Made by a program: the position numbers and the translations under genes. A stretch of DNA of 48,593 nucleotides from Anaerolineaceae bacterium (GTDB lineage: Bacteria > Chloroflexota > Anaerolineae > Anaerolineales > Anaerolineaceae), in assembly GCA_020845515.1 (NCBI GenBank), contig JADLFQ010000104.1:1-48593 (forward strand), given 5' to 3'. The notes under the pieces were generated by a model, which did no database searches, was not told where the DNA came from, and saw only the letters and a program-made list of their open reading frames with translations. Within the stretch, counting starts at the first letter, position 1. Each line of letters opens with the position of its first letter. Below are positions 33,483 through 42,669 of the stretch, piece by piece.

Positions 33483-34553
33483 ATGATGGAAATAAAAATT
33501 GCAGAACGTCTAATAGGATTGGATTATCCCACTTACTTCATCGCTGATATTGCCGCGAATCATGATGGCAGCCTGGAACGAGCCAAAGATCTGATCCGTT
33601 TAGCAAAACAAGCGGGCGCTGATGCGGCAAAGTTTCAGAACTTTCGAGCTCCAAAGATTGTCTCAGACTACGGCTTCAAGAGTCTGGGCGGGCAGGCTTC
33701 TCACCAGGCTGGTTGGAAAAAATCGGTCTTCGAAGTGTACAAGGATGCTTCGATACCTTTTGAATGGACCCCGCAGTTGAAATCAACCTGTGAGGAGGTG
33801 GGAATGCACTATTTCTCTTCTCCTTACGATTTTGAGGCGATTGACCATCTTGATCCTTTTGTGCCGGCGTACAAAATCGGCTCAGGTGACATTACCTGGC
33901 CTGAAGCGCTGGAACGGATCGCCCGGAAAGGAAAACCGGTGCTGCTTGCGACGGGCGCTTCGGATATTGGTGAAGTTCAAAAAGCAGTGCATATTCTGCG
34001 AGCGCTTAACCCCCAGCTTGTTCTGATGCAGTGCAACACCAACTATACAGCCAGCCCTGAGAACTACGACCATATCCATCTGCGGGTGTTGAACAGTTAC
34101 GCGGCAATGTTTCCAGATGTGGTTTTGGGACTTTCAGACCATACTCAGGGGCATGCCACTGTGTTGGGAGCAGTCACATTGGGAGCGCGGGTGATCGAGA
34201 AACATTTTACAGATGATACAAAGCGTAACGGGCCGGATCATCGCTTTGCAATGGACCCGGACTCATGGGCAAGTATGGTGGAAAACACCCGCTTGCTGGA
34301 ACGCTCTTTAGGGAATGGGGAGAAGTGCATTAATAGAAACGAGGACGAAACTGTTATTCTGCAACGGCGGTGCTTGCGTGCCGCTCGTGATATTCGCGCG
34401 GGGGAAGTTTTAACGAGAGAGATGATTGATGTGCTGCGCCCTGCAACGCCGGGTGCGATCATGCCCTATGATCTGCCACAAGTGCTCGGCGTGCGCGTGC
34501 TTGAAGACATCCCGTCAGGTAAAGAACTTCGCTGGATTTTACTGGGATCCTAG
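33483..34553 (+). CDS. neuB: NeuB-family nonulosonic acid synthase
   Basis: A 356-residue enzyme condensing phosphoenolpyruvate with an N-acetylated hexosamine to a nine-carbon sugar acid (sialic, legionaminic or pseudaminic type). The NeuB barrel covers about 1-270: FIADIAANHDGSLERAKDLI, AGADAAKFQ, FSSPYDFEAIDHLD, YKIGSGDITW, GLSDHTQGHATVLGA and IEKHFTDD. A SAF (antifreeze-like) domain follows at about 295-350 (LRAARDIRAGEVLTREMI). Start at ATG 33483 with GGAGG upstream; the next in-frame ATG is equally possible. Which nonulosonate is made cannot be decided from sequence, but with a PseB-like gene nearby a 6-deoxy precursor is likely. Confidence 0.88.
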   Translation: MMEIKIAERLIGLDYPTYFIADIAANHDGSLERAKDLIRLAKQAGADAAKFQNFRAPKIVSDYGFKSLGGQASHQAGWKKSVFEVYKDASIPFEWTPQLKSTCEEVGMHYFSSPYDFEAIDHLDPFVPAYKIGSGDITWPEALERIARKGKPVLLATGASDIGEVQKAVHILRALNPQLVLMQCNTNYTASPENYDHIHLRVLNSYAAMFPDVVLGLSDHTQGHATVLGAVTLGARVIEKHFTDDTKRNGPDHRFAMDPDSWASMVENTRLLERSLGNGEKCINRNEDETVILQRRCLRAARDIRAGEVLTREMIDVLRPATPGAIMPYDLPQVLGVRVLEDIPSGKELRWILLGS

Positions 34554-35683
34554 TGCGCATCCTGTATTTTTCGCGCGGCTATTCGCCGCATGATTACCGT
34601 TTTTTATCTGGTTTGGCCGGTAAGGGACATCAGGTGTATTTTTTACGCCTGGAGGAGAATAACCGGTTACAGGAAGACCGCCTCCTGCCACCAGCCGTTC
34701 AACCCGTGCAATGGAAAAAGAAGAGAGACGGGACAAGCTGGTTGGACTATCCGGCAATTAGCAAGGAGCTGCGACAAATTCTCTATGAGGTACGGCCGGA
34801 TGTTCTGCATGCCGGTCCTGTACAAAGAGTGGCTTCTCTGGCGGCGATGACGGGGTTTCGTCCGTTGACGACGATGTCCTGGGGCTCCGATTTACTCAAA
34901 GAAGCGGATTTAAATGGCTGGATGCGTTGGGTGACACGATATACATTACAACGCTCTACAGTTCTACTTGGTGACTGCTGTGCGGTTCAACAAAAAGCTG
35001 TAACATTTGGATTCCCAGCCGATCGAGTGGTTTTGTTTCCCTGGGGTGTGGATCTGGATCATTTTAAACCGGCGGATGGAAGTGGATTGCGAACCCGGCT
35101 GGGGTGGGAAGGCGCATTTGTTTTGCTTTCCCTGCGCGCTTGGGAACCCCTCTACGGGGTGGATGTAGTGGTCAAGGCTTTTATTCAGGCTGCGCGCCAG
35201 GCGGAGGACTTGCGCCTCCTCTTGCTGGGCGGCGGTTCGCAAGAGGAGATGCTTCGAAAGTTGATTGTGCAAGCTGGAATGACGGAACGCGTTCATTTTG
35301 GGGGGAGGGTGAGCAACCCGAAATTGCCAGATTTTTACCGGGCGGCAGACCTGTATGTCAGCGCCTCGCACAGCGATGGCTCCTCGGTATCGCTCATGGA
35401 AGCGCTCGCTTGTGGGAAACCGGTTCTGGCTTCCGATATCCCCGGCAACCGGGAATGGATTACCCCCCGGCAAGAGGGATGGTTGTTTAAGGATGGTGAT
35501 GAAACCGCGCTCTCAGCAGAGATTTTAAAAGCCGCGCAGGATCGAGAACGGCTTAAAAGGATGGGAAGCTCCGCCCGAAAACTGGCGGAAGAACGGGCAG
35601 ATTGGCAGAGAAATTTGGCGAGGTTGGAATACGCCTACGAAAAGGCTCTGGATTTAGCAAAAACCGAGAAAAGAAATGCCTAA
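34553..35683 (+). CDS. Glycosyltransferase family 4
   Basis: A 376-residue GT-B enzyme. The N-terminus MRILYFSRGYSPHDYRFLSG begins the acceptor domain. VVLFPWGVDLDHFKP (about 160-175) is the typical GT4 linker, followed by LLLLGGGSQEEMLRKL. The E-x7-E-type donor motif is in SASHSDGSSVSLMEALACGK and PVLASDIPGNREWI. The GTG start overlaps the neuB stop (TAGTG). The sugar is unknown; as it directly follows neuB it may act on or next to the nonulosonate. Confidence 0.88.
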   Translation: MRILYFSRGYSPHDYRFLSGLAGKGHQVYFLRLEENNRLQEDRLLPPAVQPVQWKKKRDGTSWLDYPAISKELRQILYEVRPDVLHAGPVQRVASLAAMTGFRPLTTMSWGSDLLKEADLNGWMRWVTRYTLQRSTVLLGDCCAVQQKAVTFGFPADRVVLFPWGVDLDHFKPADGSGLRTRLGWEGAFVLLSLRAWEPLYGVDVVVKAFIQAARQAEDLRLLLLGGGSQEEMLRKLIVQAGMTERVHFGGRVSNPKLPDFYRAADLYVSASHSDGSSVSLMEALACGKPVLASDIPGNREWITPRQEGWLFKDGDETALSAEILKAAQDRERLKRMGSSARKLAEERADWQRNLARLEYAYEKALDLAKTEKRNA

Positions 35684-37430
35684 ATGGTTTTGGTTTTTGT
35701 TCACCTCGTTTGTTCTGACGTTGCTGGTCATGCTGCCAATTCTCCCCGCTATCCAGCATACACCGGAAAAGAACTCAGGCATGTTTTTATACACCAGCCA
35801 GCAAATGCTGGAAGGCAAGCTTCTCTATAAAGAAGTTTGGGATCATAAACCCCCCTTGGTATTTTCCCTCGACGCGTTAGCGCTGTTTCTCGGCGGAGGT
35901 GGCCTGTGGGGAATTTGGGGTATGCAGTTTTTATTTTGCTTTTTCACAGCCTTTTTGATCTTGCTGATTCTCAACCGCTTTTTTAGTGCATTTTCAGCCA
36001 TGGTTGGTGGAATTTGTGCAATGGCTGCTTTGATGGCCGTTAATCACGGGGGCAACTACAGCGAAAATTATGTTCTGTTGTTGCAGGTTGCAGCATTTTG
36101 GCTGGCGCTGCGCGCAGAAAAGACTTCCAAAGGCACCTGGCTTCTGTTTGGATCAGGGGTTTTAGCAGGACTGGCTTTTATGCTAAAACAGAATCTGATC
36201 AGTTTCTGGCTGGCTTTGGGCCTCTATCTTATTGTGCAAGGGATTTTTAGCAAGGAAAATGGCCGATGGCGGGGTTTATTTGGTCTGGCAGCGGGTTTTG
36301 GGCTGACGATCTCAATCTTTTTTGGCTATTTTTATCTGCGTGGTTCCTTTGCAGATTTTTGGGATGCTGCTTTCCGTTACAACCTGGCGTACTCCCGGCT
36401 GGGCTTGCTCGAAAGAATTAAGGCCTCTCTGGATGTTATCGAAATTCTCTCAACCATTCCATCTTTTGTGCTGGGGCTGGCTGCCTGGTTGTTTGTACTG
36501 CTCCTAACAGGATGGCAATTTGCCGGAAGGGTTGCAAATTGGTTGCGCTGGAAATATCTGCGCGCTGTTCTGGTATCGGTTGGAGGAGCCAGTATCGCGG
36601 CTGCTTTGCTGGTTGATCAGTTGAGCGGTGGTGCAGGCGGCTTTGGAATTCTGCAATGGTTTACGATGATCGTTGGGGTGTTGGCGCTAATTGCGGGTAT
36701 TGCGGATGGGCTATTGGGTTGGACGATACGGCTCTCGCATCGCTTGGTGCGCTTGACTCCCCCTTTTCGCCCTGAGGTAGTTCGCTTGTTATCGGTTGCA
36801 GTATTATGGTTCCCATTCGAGATGATTATGGCTGGCCTTTCCGGTAGAACTTATCTCTATTATCTTATCCCCCTGGCGCCTGTAACAGGGGTGTTGGTTG
36901 GTGTTTTGATGCATCTGATGGTGGATCAGGCAGGACGGCGCGTCTACTTAATGCGGTTGGCAGCGTCCAGTATACTGGTTGTGGTATTGGCCGCGCCGCT
37001 GATCTCCTTTCCGAATTCATTGCAGCCGGGAGCAGATCCGCAAATTGAAGCTTCAGTTAAGGCTGTGCTGAAATACTCCGACCCGGGGGATACGGTATTG
37101 ACATGGGGAAGCGAACCGCTGATCAATTTTTTGGCAGTTCGAGCGCAACCCAGCCGCTATATTCATTCCTGGTTTTTTTATACTGAACACTATGCGCTTA
37201 TTGAGCGCCAGACTGAACTGCTGGAGAGGCTGACGAAGCAAAAACCCGCTTTGATTTTGGATACACAAGACCCGGATGCCCCTTTTGTGGAAAACCTGCA
37301 AGATTGTGTTTACCCACTGGGAACCCCGCCTGGAATTTTAAATCAGGTTTTTGCGTTTATTTGTAAGAACTACGCATTTGTCGAATGGGTTGGCCCGGAA
37401 AAATGGCCGCTCTACCGGTACGAGGGATAG
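35676..37430 (+). CDS. GT39-like polytopic membrane glycosyltransferase
   Basis: A 584-residue membrane protein with about 11-12 helices, of the PMT/ArnT (GT39-like, GT-C) type. The first loop carries EKNSGMFLYTSQQMLEGKLL then YKEVWDHKPPLVF, the typical D/E-containing first loop and DHKPP signature. A periplasmic C-terminal domain of about 130 residues starts near PGADPQIEASVKAVL. Such enzymes use polyprenyl-phosphate sugars on the outer membrane face; the Dpm1-like enzyme at the start of the window could supply a donor. Overlaps the GT4 gene by eight bases. Confidence 0.8.
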   Translation: MPKWFWFLFTSFVLTLLVMLPILPAIQHTPEKNSGMFLYTSQQMLEGKLLYKEVWDHKPPLVFSLDALALFLGGGGLWGIWGMQFLFCFFTAFLILLILNRFFSAFSAMVGGICAMAALMAVNHGGNYSENYVLLLQVAAFWLALRAEKTSKGTWLLFGSGVLAGLAFMLKQNLISFWLALGLYLIVQGIFSKENGRWRGLFGLAAGFGLTISIFFGYFYLRGSFADFWDAAFRYNLAYSRLGLLERIKASLDVIEILSTIPSFVLGLAAWLFVLLLTGWQFAGRVANWLRWKYLRAVLVSVGGASIAAALLVDQLSGGAGGFGILQWFTMIVGVLALIAGIADGLLGWTIRLSHRLVRLTPPFRPEVVRLLSVAVLWFPFEMIMAGLSGRTYLYYLIPLAPVTGVLVGVLMHLMVDQAGRRVYLMRLAASSILVVVLAAPLISFPNSLQPGADPQIEASVKAVLKYSDPGDTVLTWGSEPLINFLAVRAQPSRYIHSWFFYTEHYALIERQTELLERLTKQKPALILDTQDPDAPFVENLQDCVYPLGTPPGILNQVFAFICKNYAFVEWVGPEKWPLYRYEG

Positions 37431-37440
37431 ACGGGAACGC

Positions 37441-38217
37441 ATGCGAACGATAGCGATTATTCAGGCGCGGATGAATTCCAGCAGACTGCCCGGCAAGGTG
37501 CTGCAAGAGATTGCCGGACAGCCGATGTTGGGATGGGTGATTGAGCGCTGTCAATTGTCCGGGCGATTGGACGGCGCGACAGTAGCGACCACATCGGATG
37601 TAAGCGATGACCCGATTGAAGAGTTTTGCAGATCAAAAAGTGTTTTGGTTTTTCGCGGAGATCAGTTTGATGTGCTGGATCGTTACTACCAGGCAGCGAG
37701 GCACTTCGAAGCAGGGGTCATCGTGCGGATTACGGCTGACTGCCCTCTGATTGATCCCCAGGTCATTGACCGGACACTGGAGGCTTTTTTTGAGGCAGAT
37801 GTGGACTTTGCCGCCAACCGGCTGCCGCCGCCTTTCCGGCGCACTTACCCGATTGGTCTGGACACAGAAGTGTGCACTTTTGCGGCGCTTGAACGCGCCT
37901 GGAAAGAGGCTGTTGAGCCTTACGAACGAGAGCACGTCATGCCCTACTTGTATGATATGGAAGGGCGCTTCCGGACACTGTTGGTTAATCACCCGATTGA
38001 TTACGGAGCGGTGCGCCTGACGGTGGACACGCCTGAAGACCTTGCGTTCATCCGGCAGGTATTTGCCAGGTTGGACAACCCGCGGCAGGTTAACTGGCTG
38101 GATGTTCTGGCTTTGATCGAACGCGAACCCGAACTTTCCCGAATTAACGCCGGGGTACGACACAAAACGATGAATGATATAGATGCGCGGATGCCGGGGA
38201 CTTCCAAGCAGGAGTAG
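37441..38217 (+). CDS. spsF: SpsF-like cytidylyltransferase
   Basis: A 258-residue nucleotidyltransferase. It starts TIAIIQARMNSSRLPGKVL, the SpsF/PseF-like signature loop, and has RITADCPLIDPQVID as the metal-binding stretch and YEREHVMPYLYD, with VRLTVDTPEDL near the end. The family activates acidic sugars as CMP-sugars in spore-coat and nonulosonate pathways. The frame is open further upstream, but ATG 37441 is the family start. A second, NeuA-like transferase begins at 48504, so this locus has two candidates for CMP activation. Confidence 0.83.
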   Translation: MRTIAIIQARMNSSRLPGKVLQEIAGQPMLGWVIERCQLSGRLDGATVATTSDVSDDPIEEFCRSKSVLVFRGDQFDVLDRYYQAARHFEAGVIVRITADCPLIDPQVIDRTLEAFFEADVDFAANRLPPPFRRTYPIGLDTEVCTFAALERAWKEAVEPYEREHVMPYLYDMEGRFRTLLVNHPIDYGAVRLTVDTPEDLAFIRQVFARLDNPRQVNWLDVLALIEREPELSRINAGVRHKTMNDIDARMPGTSKQE

Positions 38218-38224
38218 AAGGAAT

Positions 38225-39148
38225 ATGGCTTTTTTGACTATTTGCTCGGCGCCAAAGCCGTTTACCAACCCCCATATTGCCCTCATTCAACGCAACGCCA
38301 TCCGCTCCTGGCAGGAATTGGGCGCGGATGTAGATGTGCTTCTGGTTGGAGATGAGGCAGGCATTGCACAGGCTGCAACCGAGCTTGAGGTGGGGCATGT
38401 GGCCGAAGTGGCCCGCAACACTCAGGGCACCCCGATCATTTCCTCCATGTTTAACCTGGCACGCCAGCGTGGAAGCCCCGTGATTGCGTGTGTCAATACG
38501 GATATTTTGCTTTTACCTGATTTTCTTGTGACTGCCCGGCTGACGGCTGAACATCTGACTGAATTTCTGGTTGTTGGTCAGCGTTGGGACCTGGATATCC
38601 GCGAGGCGCTGGATTTTTCTGATGGGTGGCAGGTGCGGCTTCAGGTGGATTTGCAAAACCGCGGACGCCTGCATCCGCGCGGCGGAAGCGACTATTTTAT
38701 TTTTCCGCGGCATGGATACAGCGATATGCCCGCGCTGGTGATTGGCCGTGCCGGATGGGATAACTGGATGATCTATGAAGCCCGGCGGCGCGGCTGGGGG
38801 GTGGTGGACGCTTCACCCTCGACAATCATTGTGCATCAAGACCACGATTACAGTCATTTGGCGGGCGGGCAGCCACATTACCGTCACCCGGAAACAGCCG
38901 AGAATGTCCGGTTGGCAGGTGGAGAGCATACAATCTTTACACTATTGGATTGTAACCTTGTGCTCGCATCGGGAGAATTGCGCCCAGCTCCATTTTCGTG
39001 GAGGAAATTCTTGCGAGAGATGGAGATTTTTCCTTTCATCCGGCTGCGTTCCAGCAGGCTGCAAAGGTTGTTTCGGGTCATTTTCCACCCCATGAAAGCT
39101 TTACGAAGCGCACGTGCTGGCCTTCTCGAGCGCCTCAAACGGAAATAG
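38225..39148 (+). CDS. Glycosyltransferase-like protein (GT-A), unassigned
   Basis: A 307-residue protein with a possible GT-A fold. The start MAFLTICSAPKPFTNPHIAL and the central VIACVNTDILLLPDFL resemble a nucleotide-sugar transferase with NTD in place of DxD. RWDLDIREALDF and GSDYFIFPRHGY follow, and GWDNWMIYEARRRGWGVVDA may be the acceptor region. Start ATG 38225 has AGAAGGAAT just upstream. I do not recognise a characterised homologue. It lies between the cytidylyltransferase and a GT2 gene, so a transfer role in the same glycan is the simplest reading. Confidence 0.6.
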   Translation: MAFLTICSAPKPFTNPHIALIQRNAIRSWQELGADVDVLLVGDEAGIAQAATELEVGHVAEVARNTQGTPIISSMFNLARQRGSPVIACVNTDILLLPDFLVTARLTAEHLTEFLVVGQRWDLDIREALDFSDGWQVRLQVDLQNRGRLHPRGGSDYFIFPRHGYSDMPALVIGRAGWDNWMIYEARRRGWGVVDASPSTIIVHQDHDYSHLAGGQPHYRHPETAENVRLAGGEHTIFTLLDCNLVLASGELRPAPFSWRKFLREMEIFPFIRLRSSRLQRLFRVIFHPMKALRSARAGLLERLKRK

Positions 39149-39203
39149 TGTGCTTATGAATCTTTTGTACAAAGCAGTAGAATAAATATTTTTGGAGAGT
39201 AGG

Positions 39204-40160
39204 ATGCGCGTTGGTCAAAATCCAGCCAAATTTGTGAAAGATGTCGCTACACCGGAGCGAATAACGGTTGCGGTGCTTAATTACATCCCTTTTTTGAGTG
39301 GTTTTTACAAAGAGATGCTGGATGTTTTGCGAACTTGCCTAAATAGCATACAGGAAACAGCGGATCTGCCCTTTGACTTGCTGGTTTTCGATAATGGCAG
39401 CTGTGCTGAAGCGCGTCGTTTTTTATTGGATGAGTATGAGCGCGGCGCGATCCAATATTTGACCCTTTCCCAGAAGAACCTGGGCAAGGGAGGGGCGTGG
39501 AATATGATTCTGGCCGGCGCGCCCGGCGAGATTTTGGTTTACACCGATAACGATTGCCTGTTCTATCCGGGCTGGATGTCGCGCAGCCTGCAAATTTTGG
39601 AGACTTACCCAAAGGTGGGCATGGTGACGGCGCGGCCTTTTCGTACCAGCCCTGAATTATATTCTGAAACTGTACGTTGGGCTGAAAATACCGCGGAGGT
39701 GCAGATTGAGCGGGGAAATATCATTCCGTGGGATGTTTTTTTTGCGTTTGACCGTAGCCTGGGACAGAGCGAGGAAGAGATTCGGGCGCACTATGAAAAT
39801 AGCGAGGACATCCATCTGGTCTACCGGGATATGCCTGCTGTCGTAGGTGCTTCCCACTGGCAGTTTATGGCGCGCAAAGAGGTGCTGCAATCCTTTTTGC
39901 CTTTCAGCATGGATCGCCCGATGGGACAGGTGCGCCAGCTTGACCGCCGGATGAACGAACAAGGATACCTGCGCTTGATGCCCGTGGAGCCGCTGGCGAT
40001 GAATATGAGCAATACGCTGCGGGGTTTGACCGGCGTGAACCAGACCCGGTCAGCGCAAATCAGGCAGCCCGCTCGTGCCAGACTGCTTGATTTTTTGCCG
40101 GTGAAACGCCTCCTGCTATTTTTTTATGATACGATTTTCCACTGGTATTATGACCGCTAA
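39204..40160 (+). CDS. Glycosyltransferase family 2
   Basis: A 318-residue GT2 enzyme. ITVAVLNYIPFLSGFYKEML begins the fold, LLVFDNGSCAEARRFL holds the uridine-binding aspartate, and LVYTDNDCLFYPGWM carries the DND metal motif. The C-terminal 130 residues (VVGASHWQFMARKEVLQ, GQVRQLDRRMNEQGYLRLM) are acceptor-specific and end in a hydrophobic stretch. ATG 39204 with GGAG upstream is preferred to the in-frame TTG four codons earlier. Sugar unknown. Confidence 0.85.
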   Translation: MRVGQNPAKFVKDVATPERITVAVLNYIPFLSGFYKEMLDVLRTCLNSIQETADLPFDLLVFDNGSCAEARRFLLDEYERGAIQYLTLSQKNLGKGGAWNMILAGAPGEILVYTDNDCLFYPGWMSRSLQILETYPKVGMVTARPFRTSPELYSETVRWAENTAEVQIERGNIIPWDVFFAFDRSLGQSEEEIRAHYENSEDIHLVYRDMPAVVGASHWQFMARKEVLQSFLPFSMDRPMGQVRQLDRRMNEQGYLRLMPVEPLAMNMSNTLRGLTGVNQTRSAQIRQPARARLLDFLPVKRLLLFFYDTIFHWYYDR

Positions 40161-40185
40161 TACAGCGCCGGGAGAATAGAGAAAA

Positions 40186-41637
40186 TTGCCAACCCCTCAA
40201 CGAATTTTTATCAGCGCAGACCATGGACTAGCTATTGTTTATTTTCTGCAAAGCGATGTCGTTCCGACATTGTTAAAGGCGGGTGTTGAGGTCGTCATCC
40301 TGACCGATGACGGCTTACGAGAGCAAATCAACCGTCGTTTTGGCCAGCCGGGGCTCTTTATCGAAGGACTTCGGTTGTCTGACGCACGGCAGTACTATGA
40401 AACACATTCAGCTTCGCTCCAGTGGTGGTTGAATTTCCTGCGGCGGGTGGGCGGTTCCAATCGGATCAATACGGAAGCTATGGATAGCCATATCTGGCAG
40501 GTGGAAGCTGAGGCGGAGGGAAAACGCCGGCTGATGATGCCAGTGATGAAAGCAGTTGTTGCTGTGCTGCGGCGATCCCGTGCGGCGCGCACGCGGCTTG
40601 TGAAATCACAACTGAAGTATTCTCCTGACTTATACTCCGACCTGTTTGAGCGTTACCAGCCAGGATTGGTTGTTGCCAGCACACCGGGATGGCGGCTGGA
40701 TCGCTACCTTCTTCGACAGGCTTTCCAACGAGGGGTTCCGACCGCTTCGGTGATCGTGGGGTGGGACAACTCAAGCAGCTACAGCATTCCAGGCGCCCAG
40801 GTTGACTGGATTACCTGCTGGTCTGCATTACAAAAAGAAGAACTGGTACAGGGTTCCGACTGGGCGCCTGAGCGTGTGCACATTGGCGGGATACCCACCT
40901 ACGACGGCTATTTCAAGAAACAATGGTTGATGCCGCGTGAAGAATATTTCCGGCTGCACCGGTTGGATCCAAACCGGAAACTGTTGGGATATGCGTGTAG
41001 TTTCATCACTTTCTCGCCGAATTATCAAAATATTGAGGCGCTGGCGCGTTTAACAGCTTCCGATTCTCTGACAGAGCCATGCCAGTTGCTCATCCGTCTT
41101 CACCCCAACCATTTTATGGATGAGCCTTTGTTTGCAGGTGAAAGGGAACAAATCCGGCAACTGGCGCGGGAACTTCCGCATGTGCATGTGGTTGAACCCG
41201 TGCCGCTGGGCGGTGAACTGGGATATTATTCCGGGGAGGATATGCCGGAAAAAACTTCGATGATGGCGCACTCCGATGTGTTTTTGACGGTCTACTCGAC
41301 GATGGTGGTTGAAGCTGCCATTCACGATCGTCCAATTATCAGTGTGTGTTTTGATGCACCTGGTGGTTGGAATCAAGCAGGCAAGTTTTCTCTGCCGCTT
41401 TCAAAAATTGGCAACTGGCCGACGCACCAGCGTTTTCGGGAAGCAGGAGCTGGCTTGGTTGCCTTGAATAAAGAAGAACTGCGTTCAGCATTGAATTTTT
41501 ATCTGCTTCACCCTCATGCTCATGCGGAAGAACGCAGGCTTTTCATCCAAAAGGAATGCACTTACCTGGATGGGAGCGCGGGTATGCGCACCGGGGAATA
41601 CCTGTTATCGTGTCTGAAGGATAAGCCTGCTTTATAA
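40186..41637 (+). CDS. GT-B transferase resembling CDP-glycerol/capsule transferases
   Basis: A 483-residue protein starting with TTG. RIFISADHGLAIVYFLQSDV begins an N-terminal Rossmann domain, with VASTPGWRLDRYLLRQA and TASVIVGWDNSSSYSIPGAQ in the middle. The C-terminal part (QLLIRLHPNHFMDEP, MMAHSDVFLTVYSTMVVEAA, DRPIISVCFDAP) resembles the glycerophosphotransferase and capsule-polysaccharide GT-B families. It is distantly like the gene at 28353 in this ending. Donor unknown. It lies 11 bases before the oxidoreductase gene. Confidence 0.65.
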   Translation: MPTPQRIFISADHGLAIVYFLQSDVVPTLLKAGVEVVILTDDGLREQINRRFGQPGLFIEGLRLSDARQYYETHSASLQWWLNFLRRVGGSNRINTEAMDSHIWQVEAEAEGKRRLMMPVMKAVVAVLRRSRAARTRLVKSQLKYSPDLYSDLFERYQPGLVVASTPGWRLDRYLLRQAFQRGVPTASVIVGWDNSSSYSIPGAQVDWITCWSALQKEELVQGSDWAPERVHIGGIPTYDGYFKKQWLMPREEYFRLHRLDPNRKLLGYACSFITFSPNYQNIEALARLTASDSLTEPCQLLIRLHPNHFMDEPLFAGEREQIRQLARELPHVHVVEPVPLGGELGYYSGEDMPEKTSMMAHSDVFLTVYSTMVVEAAIHDRPIISVCFDAPGGWNQAGKFSLPLSKIGNWPTHQRFREAGAGLVALNKEELRSALNFYLLHPHAHAEERRLFIQKECTYLDGSAGMRTGEYLLSCLKDKPAL

Positions 41638-41648
41638 AGGAGTGCAGT

Positions 41649-42656
41649 GTGAAATTTTTGATCGCAGGATATGGTTCCATTGGAAGGCGGCACATGCGCA
41701 ATTTATTGGCGCTGGGTCAGGATGAGATTATCCTCTACCACAGTCGCCAGAGTACGCTGCCGGAGGATGAACTGAAAGGTTTTTCGGTGGAAACTGATCT
41801 GGATAAAGCCCTGAGCCATCAACCGGATGCAGTCGTGATTGCCAACCCAACCGCCCTTCACCTGGATGTTGCGATCCCTGCTGCACAAATTGGCTGCCAT
41901 ATCTTGATGGAAAAACCGATCTCCCACTCCTTGGAACGCGTGGATCTTTTGCAAAATATGCTTGAGAAGGGAGGAGGACGGTTGCTGGTGGGTTTTCAAT
42001 ACCGGTTTCACCCTGGCCTGCAGCGAGTTAAGCGATTGTTGGAAGAACAAGCAATTGGCAAACTCCTTTCGCTGCGGGTGGAGTGGGGAGAGTATTTACC
42101 GGGCTGGCATCCCTGGGAAGACTATCGCAAGGGCTATTCCGCCCGCTCAGACCTGGGAGGCGGTGTGGTTTTGACACTGTGTCACCCCCTGGATTATCTG
42201 CGTTGGTTGGTGGGAGAGGTGGAGGAATTGTATGCCAGTGTTGGACATCTCTCTGATCTGGAGATTGACGTAGAAGATTCGGCTGAAATCACTTTGCATT
42301 TTACCGGCGGATCAGTCGCCAGCGTACACCTGGATTACTACCGCCGGCCAGGGACGCACCACATGGAGATGGTGGGCTCAAAAGGCATGCTGATATGGGA
42401 CAATGCCGATGGATCCGTAAAACTGTACCGCGCTGAGACGGCCGCATGGGAGCTTTTTCCGGCGACTGAGACTTTTGAACGTAACGATTTGTTTCTTGAC
42501 GAAATGAGACACTTTTTAGAGGTCACTGCCGGGAGTGCGGCCCCAACCTGTACCTTGCAGGATGGCAAACGTGCCTTGCAGCTTGCTTTAGCGGTTCACC
42601 AGTCTTCCAGGGAAAAACGGGTACTCTTTGGGGAAGACCTTTACGGGAGAAATTGA
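41649..42656 (+). CDS. Gfo/Idh/MocA-family oxidoreductase
   Basis: A 335-residue NAD(P)-dependent sugar oxidoreductase. FLIAGYGSIGRRHMRNLLAL (3-22) is the dinucleotide loop, VIANPTALHLDVAIPAAQ and CHILMEKPISHS carry the conserved EKP motif, and LGGGVVLTLCHPLDYL holds the catalytic histidine region. Members oxidise or reduce C-2, C-3 or C-4 of nucleotide sugars or free sugars. In nonulosonate and sps loci such enzymes act on intermediates. GTG start, AAAGGAG upstream. Substrate not predictable. Confidence 0.85.
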   Translation: MKFLIAGYGSIGRRHMRNLLALGQDEIILYHSRQSTLPEDELKGFSVETDLDKALSHQPDAVVIANPTALHLDVAIPAAQIGCHILMEKPISHSLERVDLLQNMLEKGGGRLLVGFQYRFHPGLQRVKRLLEEQAIGKLLSLRVEWGEYLPGWHPWEDYRKGYSARSDLGGGVVLTLCHPLDYLRWLVGEVEELYASVGHLSDLEIDVEDSAEITLHFTGGSVASVHLDYYRRPGTHHMEMVGSKGMLIWDNADGSVKLYRAETAAWELFPATETFERNDLFLDEMRHFLEVTAGSAAPTCTLQDGKRALQLALAVHQSSREKRVLFGEDLYGRN

Positions 42657-42669
42657 GGCGCAAAAAGGT